The notes under the pieces were generated by a model that saw only the letters and a program-made list of their open reading frames with translations, was not told the origin of the DNA and did not search any database. The translations under genes were made by a program, and so were the position numbers. This document shows, in pieces, positions 1-7,100 of a stretch of 23,355 nucleotides of DNA. Location: assembly GCA_045127535.1 (NCBI GenBank), contig JBGVQN010000051.1, positions 1 through 23,355 on the forward strand, written 5' to 3'. The first letter of the stretch is position 1. Each line of letters begins with the position of its first letter. This stretch comes from UBA2942 sp045127535. Its GTDB lineage: Bacteria > Bacillota > Clostridia > Lachnospirales > Lachnospiraceae.

Positions 1-215
1 TCTTCCTCAGAAGTCTCTATGGTGGAGGTTTCCAACGTTTCAGCTGTTTCCACGTAGGAGCTTTCCGTACTGGTATCATCCGTTTTTCCACTGCCACAGC
101 CGGCAAACAGTTGGATACCGGCCAGGGTTGTGATGAGAAGCAGCAGGGTGATGGGGCTTCTCCTGGTCTGTCTCTGATATGGTACATAATTTCCTTTCTG
201 CACCTGGTTCTTCAT
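1..215 (-). CDS. Lipoprotein, 5' part only (runs off left edge)
   Basis: The gene reads leftward and its 3' part lies outside the window; 71 residues are visible. The start ATG at 215-213 follows GGAGG with a suitable gap. The N-terminus is basic (about residues 1-20), then hydrophobic (ITLLLLITTLAGIQLFAGC), and ends in the lipobox LFAGC, so a lipid-anchored exported protein is expected, with Cys39 as the lipidated residue. After the cysteine comes a Ser/Thr/Glu-rich linker typical of surface lipoproteins. The functional domain is not visible, so no role can be given. It has its own promoter at 265-293 and diverges from the toxin-antitoxin pair. Confidence 0.8.
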   Translation of the reverse strand, partial: MKNQVQKGNYVPYQRQTRRSPITLLLLITTLAGIQLFAGCGSGKTDDTSTESSYVETAETLETSTIETSEE

Positions 216-253
216 ATAATTCCTCCTACTATTAAAACAAAAATATTTTTATA

Positions 254-286
254 ACCTTAGTAGCATTGTACAGCATTTTAGAAGAA
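254..286. repeat. 33-bp dispersed repeat, copy 1 (partner 7721-7753)
   Basis: This stretch matches 7721-7753 at 32 of 33 positions, and the similarity continues a few bases beyond (TTTTAT to the left). It contains two direct copies of AGCATT exactly 10 bp apart (262-267 and 272-277), one helical turn, which looks like a protein-binding site. It covers the spacer end, the -10 box and the start point of the lipoprotein promoter. Confidence 0.85.
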
Positions 287-293
287 ATGTAAA
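265..293 (-). promoter_or_regulatory. Sigma-A promoter of the lipoprotein gene
   Basis: On the minus strand TTTACA (293-288) is followed after 17 bases by TACAAT (270-265). Transcription would start near 258, about 40 bases before the ATG at 215. The -10 box lies inside a 33-bp sequence that recurs at 7721-7753, where it also forms the -10 region of a promoter (see tnpV). Confidence 0.7.
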
Positions 294-320
294 GAATCTG
301 TGCTATGTGTTTTTTTCACG

Positions 321-355
321 AAAAGCAAAGTTCTTTTTTGTAGAACTTTGCTTTT
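321..355 (+). terminator. Hairpin with T-run between divergent promoters
   Basis: A 14-bp stem (321-334 with 342-355) with a 7-base loop. On the plus strand the T-run continues after the stem, as in a Rho-independent terminator; the minus-strand run is poorer. It lies between the lipoprotein and toxin-antitoxin promoters and could insulate the latter from readthrough. No plus-strand gene upstream of it is seen. Confidence 0.6.
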
Positions 356-368
356 TTCTGGTTTCGTA

Positions 369-398
369 ATACAATAGCTTGCTTTCAGCATACAATAG
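369..398 (+). promoter_or_regulatory. Direct repeats, possible antitoxin operator
   Basis: ATACAATAG occurs at 369-377 and 390-398, 21 bp apart (two helical turns), flanking and overlapping the -35 region of the toxin-antitoxin promoter. RelB-type antitoxins usually repress their own promoter, so this is a plausible operator. That role is inference. Confidence 0.4.
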
Positions 399-407
399 TG
401 ATATAAT
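379..407 (+). promoter_or_regulatory. Promoter of the relB-yoeB operon
   Basis: TTGCTT (379-384), a 17-base spacer and a perfect TATAAT (402-407). Transcription would start near 414, about 27 bases before the antitoxin ATG. Confidence 0.7.
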
Positions 408-440
408 AAAGGCAAACATAATTTGAAAGGAGATGCATTT

Positions 441-710
441 ATGGCACTATCCACTTTAACTGCACGAGTAGATGAGCAGGATAAAGCCAACTTTGATACA
501 TTTTGTTCAAATGTTGGTCTAAACACATCCACAGCTATCAATCTTTTTGTCAAAGCAGTTCTGCGTGAAAACCGCATCCCATTTGAGATCACTCAGTCCC
601 CTGATCCATTCTTCTCCGAAGCTAACATTGCTTACGTAAAGAAATCCGTACAGGAATTAAAAGCCGGAAAGGGGACGCCCCACGAATTAATCGAGGTGGA
701 CGATGAGTGA
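441..710 (+). CDS. relB: RelB/DinJ-family antitoxin
   Basis: 89 residues. The ATG at 441 is preferred over a TTG at 423 because AAAGGAGA lies just before 441. The N-terminus (STLTARVDEQDKANFDTFCS) followed by LNTSTAINLFVKAVLRE is the ribbon-helix-helix DNA-binding region of RelB/DinJ antitoxins. The C-terminal part (about residues 50-89) would wrap the toxin. Family knowledge: the antitoxin neutralises a ribosome-dependent mRNase and represses the operon with it. The toxin start codon lies inside this gene (8-bp overlap), so the two are translationally coupled. In a mobile element the pair would act as an addiction module. Confidence 0.88.
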   Translation: MALSTLTARVDEQDKANFDTFCSNVGLNTSTAINLFVKAVLRENRIPFEITQSPDPFFSEANIAYVKKSVQELKAGKGTPHELIEVDDE

Positions 711-972
711 AAAAATATGGTCAGATGATGCATGGGAGGATTACCTCTATTGGCAGATGCAGGATAAAAAGACAATCAAGCGCATCAATCAACTCATAAA
801 GGATATTGAGCGTAATGGGTGCCTGGAAGGTATTGGCAAGCCCGAACCTCTCACAGGCGATTTGCAGGGTGAATACAGCCGTCGTATCAACGACAAAGAC
901 CGCCTTGTTTATCACATGGAAAATGGACGCATATATATTGTACACTGCAGGGGACATTATGGAGATAAATAA
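703..972 (+). CDS. yoeB: Txe/YoeB-family toxin, ribosome-dependent mRNA endonuclease
   Basis: 89 residues, the usual length of the family. Visible hallmarks: N-terminal IWSDDAWEDYLYWQ, the central IKRINQLIKDIERNG, the GKPEPLTGDLQGEYSRRI segment, and the C-terminal DKDRLVYHMENGRIYIVHCRGHYGDK, which holds the conserved Arg, Glu and His expected of the RelE/YoeB active site. Known role: cleaves mRNA in the ribosomal A site. It overlaps the antitoxin by 8 bp and is followed by a terminator at 1004-1038. It looks intact, so the module is probably functional. Confidence 0.92.
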   Translation: MSEKIWSDDAWEDYLYWQMQDKKTIKRINQLIKDIERNGCLEGIGKPEPLTGDLQGEYSRRINDKDRLVYHMENGRIYIVHCRGHYGDK

Positions 973-1003
973 CTAAATGCTCTCCTGTGAATATTAACTC
1001 CAC

Positions 1004-1038
1004 GAGGCTGTCACACTAAAATTTGGTGCCACAGCCTC
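1004..1038 (+). terminator. Terminator of the toxin-antitoxin operon
   Basis: GAGGCTGT pairs with ACAGCCTC around an imperfect inner helix, followed by CTTT on the plus strand. It lies 31 bases after the yoeB stop. The stem also forms in the minus-strand transcript arriving from the 1110-1170 promoter. Confidence 0.65.
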
Positions 1039-1060
1039 TTTCCCATTTCAGGCATGAGAA

Positions 1061-1084
1061 AAGGCAGCCTGGATGACTGCCCTT
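1061..1084 (-). terminator. Hairpin after phased-repeat promoter 1
   Basis: On the minus strand AAGGGCAG and CTGCCTTTT form a stem with a short loop and a T-run. With a start near 1103, RNA from promoter 1 would be only about 45 nt long if it ends here. The arms closely resemble the hairpin at 22636-22660. Confidence 0.55.
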
Positions 1085-1109
1085 CCTCTGTATCTGATTT
1101 TACAATTAT

Positions 1110-1170
1110 ATGATAGCACATCTTTTTCCTAACAGGTATTCCCGATTATTCCCACTTACTACCACTTACT
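1110..1170 (-). promoter_or_regulatory. Phased 10-bp repeats plus -10 box, locus 1
   Basis: Reading the minus strand, AGTAAGTGGT (from 1170) and AGTAAGTGGG (from 1160) are followed by degenerate units from 1150 (AATAATCGGG) and 1140 (AATACC). The -10-like box TATCAT starts at 1115, so unit starts lie 55, 45, 35 and 25 bases upstream of it, the same phasing as at three other loci. No good -35 box is present. The array begins directly after the helicase stop codon. The downstream stretch TGCTATCATATAATTGTAAA closely matches locus 4. No minus-strand gene follows; transcription would run antisense into the yoeB 3' end. Confidence 0.65.
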
Positions 1171-4100
1171 TTACCGCTTTTTCACCGTTTTAGCTGACAT
1201 CTCCTGTTTTTCAGCAGAGTCCAAGTTGATCAACTCATTCAGTTCCGTCAACCGTGCCTGCTTAGTCTGCAGCTCCTGCTCCTTCTCAAACGGTCGATCC
1301 AATTCTTCTTTTGCATTCTGCAGCTGTGTCTGCACATTGGCCAACTGCTGTTCTTCTGTCTGTAGGTTAGCAGACATATTTTCAAGCATATTCAGAATTC
1401 TTGTAATATTGCCCACAGGATCTAAACCGGCTTCTACCTGATGTGACAGTGATCCCTTCACATATATCGTAGTCTTATTAAAAAGACCATCTGTAGAAAG
1501 GCAGACATCCATACCAGCAATACTGCCAATCGTCACTTGATCATCTGATAGTGGCAATGAACGAATCATATCAAGTAATACTTCTCCTGCCTCTTTCTTT
1601 TCTGTGTACACTATCGGGGTCACCAGGCCTATACTCATCTGAAAACCGGATTCCGGCAGATCAGCTTTGTACCTTTGATACTTCGCAATATCTGACTGAT
1701 AACCGGCAATGCACTGTTTCAATGAAGCAATTCTTGCAGGGTATGTCTTGGCGATATCATCTTCCAAAGCATACCGCTGGCTCACATGAGTAGCTTTCAA
1801 CAATCTCAGTTTTGCGACCTGGATATCCAACTCCATCTTTTCTTTGATATACGGATTTCCTGTTGCAAGTGCCTTTACCTCCGCATATGACAGCGCTGTT
1901 TCATCGATATCATCGCAGCTTCTTACAGGAGATTTTGAGGTCATGATCTGGCTGATAAAACGCTGCTTGTTTTCGATCAATTGCCAGGAGTAGCTGTCGA
2001 ATGTCCCCTCTGTCACGTACCTGAAGATCTTCACACTGGGGTTATCATTGCCCTGGCGCAGAATACGGCCTTCCTGCTGCTCGATATCCGATGGTCGCCA
2101 CGGCACATCCAGGTGGTGTAATGCAATGAGCTTATCCTGGACATTGGTACCTGCTCCCATCTTCTGGGTAGATCCAATCAAAAAGCGAACCTGTCCACTT
2201 CTTACCTTAGCAAACAGCTCCGCTTTCTTCGTTTCAGTTTTTGCATCATGGATGAAGGCGATTTCTTCCTTTGGGACTCCACGTGCAGTCAGCTTATCTT
2301 TGAGATCATCATATACATTAAATGCACCATCCCCCTTCGGGGTGGACAGATCACAGAATACCAGCTGCGCTGATTTCTGTGCCGTAGTGTCCTTCCAGAT
2401 CTGATATGCATTGTCTACACACGCTGTCACTTTGGATCCTTGATCATCAGGGTACTCTGGATCTATCAGACGCTGATCCAGAGCCAATTTGCGGCCGTCA
2501 TTGGTGATTTTGAGCATATTGTCCACACATGGCTCTACAAGGCCATCACGGACCTTCTCCGCCCTCTCAGCCATCGTTCCGATCAACTCTTTCTGCAGCT
2601 GGCTTGGCTGCAGCACAGCATTGATATACTCTGCTTCCGGTACCGGCAGCTTCAGCATGTCAGGTGTCTGGATGTCTGCACTTTCTTTAAACAGACTGAT
2701 CAGCTCAGGCAGATTAAAAAAGCGGGCAAACCGTGTCTTAGCACGATAGCCGGTTCCCTCCGGAGCCAGCTCAATAGCTGTCTGTGTCTCACCAAAGGTT
2801 GATGCCCAACTGTCAAAATTACCAAGCCCCATACTCTCCAGTGTGTCATACTGCAGATATCGCATGTTTGTGTACAGCTCTGTCATACTGTTGCTGATTG
2901 GTGTTCCAGTAGCAAAGGTAATGCCTTTGCTACCTGTCAACTCATCCAAATACCGGCATTTCGTGAACATGTCGTAGGACTTTTGCGCCTCTGTTTGTGC
3001 AATTCCGGCCACGTTGCGCATCTTGGTATACAGGAACAGATTTTTGTAATAGTGGCTTTCGTCCACGAACAATCTGTCAACTCCCAGCTGCTCAAAGGTA
3101 ACCACATCATCCTTGGGCTTGCTGTTCATTTTTTCCAGACGCTTGGATAAAGTCTTACGCAGTAATTCCATCTGCTTGACTGTATAATTCTCTCCTCTGG
3201 CCATTTTTGCGTCAGCAATCGCCATTTCGACCTCATCAAGCTGTTTTTTAATAATTTCCCGCTGTCTTTCTACTGACAGTGGAATTTTTTCAAACTGGGT
3301 ATGACCAATGATCACTGCATCATAATCACCGGTTGCGATCCTGCTGCAGAATTTTTTCCGGTTTGCTGGCTCAAAATCTTTCTTTGTAGCTGCCATGATT
3401 TTTGCACCAGGATACAACCGCAGGAAATCATTTGCCCACTGCTCTGTCAGGTGGTTTGGTACCACAAATAAGCTTTTTTGACACAATCCCAGCCGTTTGG
3501 ATTCCATTGCTGCAGCGATCATTTCAAATGTCTTTCCGGCACCTACACAGTGCGCCAGAAGGGTGTTGCCACCGTATAGTACGTGAGCTACTGCATTTTT
3601 CTGGTGTGGTTTCAGTATAATATCCGGTGTCATGCCTGGGAACTGCAGATGGCTTCCATCATACTCTCTTGGGCGGATAGCGTTAAATCTCTCATTATAC
3701 ACGCTGCACAAATGACGTCTTCGCTCAGGATCTCTAAAGATCCATTCCTGGAAGGCATTTTTCAGCGCCTCCTGCTTTTGTGCAGCCAGCATGGTTTCTC
3801 TTTGATTTAGGATGCGCTTTTCTTTGCCGGTGATATCGTCTACCTCCACATCAAAAATCCTGGTATCTCTCAGATTCAGAGAATCTTCCAGAAGTCGATA
3901 AGCATTCGCCCGCTTGGTTCCGTATGTCACATTGGCCACTGCATTGCCGGCATCCAGACCTTTTCCGGAAACATTCCATTGGCCAGTCATCTCTGAGTAT
4001 TCTACTTTGATGCTTCGTCCACAGAGATAATATGGTGTCCTTAACACCTCGAACATAAACCTATCAATATATTGCTTTTCAATCCATGTTGCACCCAGAC

Positions 4101-7100
4101 GCACCTGAATTTCGGAGGCATCCAAATCTTTGGGCATGACACGTTCCAGGGCAGATACATTGATGTCATATTCTGGTTGTTCTGCAGCAGCTACCCTGGC
4201 AGCAGCAAGTTTCTTTCGGATGTTGCCGCTCAAATACTCGTCATTGTTCTCCCATTTCTGCGTCATTGGATTGAGGAATATAACTCCTGATAGATCTGCA
4301 ATTATATCCACCTCACTTTTGCATGTGAGATTGGACATATATTCCAAATTCACACAAGCCCTTTCACCTAAAGACAGGGCCAGAGCTTCTGTAGATGTAT
4401 CTACATGGCTAACGGTCACCTTTTTCTTGATCGTTCGTCTGGTGAACATATCAGCCTTGCCAATCACATTTCCTTTGTCATCCAGCTTTTCCAAAGAACA
4501 GAGAAGGAAATACGATGAATCTTCAGAAAACGCACGCTTGTTACTTTGCGTATTGATGTATCCATAATTGGATACAAATGCATCATACAGCGCAGTAAGT
4601 TCTTTCTGCTTCTGACTGATTGCTGATTCCGGCCAATCTTCCAACTGATATGCAATCAGCTGGTTTAAACAGTTCCGAATACCCACAAGGCCAACTATGC
4701 GCTGCTTTGTAGTCTCCGGATCTTGCACCAGCTTCATCACAGCATTTTCTCTGTAATATGGCTTACCATCAATGACAGCGTAGCTGTAATTGCGGATATC
4801 CGGCAATGCCGGAAGCACTTCTGCGTGGTTTTGCACTTTGTCTGATTCAACTGTATCAACTGCCAGGCTGATATATTTCCCCTGGATGTGCTGCAGAGCA
4901 GTCATCAGCTGCTGCTCAAAGGGGGCTTCTGTATTGGCCAGACATGTTGGTTCCATACCGTAAGGACCGGATACCATCTCCATTCTGCCACAGATCATTT
5001 CAGGATGCTGCACGAAATACTGATTCATAGGGATTCCATCTGCATTTTCTGCGGTATGTACCCAATCCGGATCTACATCAATCATCCTGTCCCTTTTTTG
5101 GAAGAACAGGATATCTGCAGTCACCTCAGTACCTGCATTCGCCTTAAATGCGGTATTGGGCAACCGGACAGCACCAAGAAGATCTGCCCTCTGTGCCATG
5201 TATCTTCTGGCGGAGGAGTTCTTTTTATCCAGGGATCCCTTGCTTGTGACGACAGCCACAATTCCACCTGTACGTACCTTATCCAACGATTTTGTAATAA
5301 AATAATCGTGAATCAGGAAGTTATGGCGATCATATGCTCTGTCAGACACTTTGTATTGGCCGAACGGTACATTACCAACAACCACATCAAATGAGTTGTC
5401 CTGGTAATCCGTCTGCTCGAATCCGCAGATCTGTATAGATGCATTTGGATATAACTTTTTTGCGATGCGCCCGGAGATGCTGTCAAGCTCTACGCCGTAT
5501 AAACTGCACTCTCTCAGAGAATCAGTAAGGCCCCCAAAGAAATGTCCAATACCCATTGCAGGCTCCAGAATAGTGCCTCCAACAAATCCAAGACGCTCCA
5601 GGGTAGCATAAATGCCCCGAATAATCGCAGGACTTGTATAGTGAGCGGACAAAACGCTGCTGCGTGCCATGGCATACTCCGTGCCATTTAAAAGGGATTG
5701 CAGCTTTGCATATTCTTCAGACCAGCCAGGCTTTGACGCATCAAAGGCATCTGCCAGCCCTCCAAAACCCACATACCTGGACAAAACCTCCTGTTCTTCA
5801 GGAGTCGCATTTCTGCTCTCATTCTCCAGTTTAAACAGGGTCTCTATTGCTTTGATGTTGTTTGCGAATTTCTGCTTCGGGCCACCTTCGCCGATATGAT
5901 CATCCGTGATGTGGAAGTTTACCGCTGGAACAGGCTGGGTGGACTGCTCCAGTTCCGGTTCCTGCTGTTCAGGATCTGCATTGACTCTGGCCTGTGGATG
6001 TGCCATGCGTTCCTCGTAGCTGTCAATCATCGCTACGGTTAACCACTCCGGTTTATCCGGAAGCATTTCGTAAAGTTCACGCATCTTGGCGATCTGTGCA
6101 TGGCAATTTCCTGCCCAAAGATGCTTTTCACTGCGCTGTCCTGCTCCAAGGAAGTATTCACAGTCCATACGCAGACGGTCTAACAGCTGATACTCAGAGG
6201 TGTAGTCCTCCAACGGATCTGCTTTGGCAGATTCGATCGCTTGTCGATCTGCTTCTTCCTCAGGCGTGAGATAGTGACCTTTTTGAATCAGGGAATCAAT
6301 TCTCTGTGCCACTTGTACCCAGGACAGCTGCACATTATTGCAGTCATCTTTGCTATAGCGGATGCCTTTGGCATCGTGATACTGATTGCTGTGTGTCGCA
6401 CCGGAACAAGCATGGGAATGACCACCAGTACCGAACTCATTCTTCAGAAACTCAGCTTTTTCCTTGGGAGAATGATTTTCCTGCCAGTATTCATAGATAC
6501 GAACCTTGCCACCGGCAAAGCTACTTCCGCTAGCCAGATCTGCATTAATCTCATCATCAGTTATAAACTGTTGTATAGGAGGCAGCTGTATCATGTCGGT
6601 TCGATATTCCCTCAACGGCAGTTCCAATTCTTTGATGCGCTTTTCGATATTGTCGAGTTTGTGATAGTGGAAACGGAGCAGACTGTGATCCTCAGAATAG
6701 GCATCCAAAAACTCCGTGTATTGCTGTGCCAGGATGGCACGAAATTGCGGTTCACGGAGTTTCTCAGCTATCGTTTCAGTTTCATTCTGGAATCCTTGGA
6801 ATTCATCCCGATCAAGAATCGCCAGATAGCCTTCGTCATGAGCTGCTTCACTTAGATCCTTACGAAGATACCAAAGTGATTGTGCCAGCTGCTCACGTTC
6901 ATAGCCCGGAGTTTCCGTTAATTCTACCTCAGTTGCAAAGTGCCCACTTTCCAGCAGCTCACCAATACGCATTGCAGCATCTTCCCAAGAGATGATCTGT
7001 GCGTTTGTGTGATACCTTGCACTGATGCCTTTAGCCAGGATAATACCGTCATCACCATACCACGCAGAAGTATTACCATGATTTGTCTTTATACCAAAGC

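Noticed and set aside
278..592. Minus-strand open frame opposite the antitoxin
   Set aside because: It overlaps the antitoxin promoter and coding region in antisense, with no ribosome site or family resemblance.
1147..1170. CRISPR-like array suggested by the short tandem repeats (also at 14940, 22695 and 23165)
   Set aside because: Units are 10 bp and contiguous, without spacers, and no cas genes are present. They fit a protein-binding array.
6241..6855. Plus-strand open frame of 204 codons opposite the helicase
   Set aside because: It is antisense to conserved helicase-methylase sequence, with no ribosome site and no recognisable domain.
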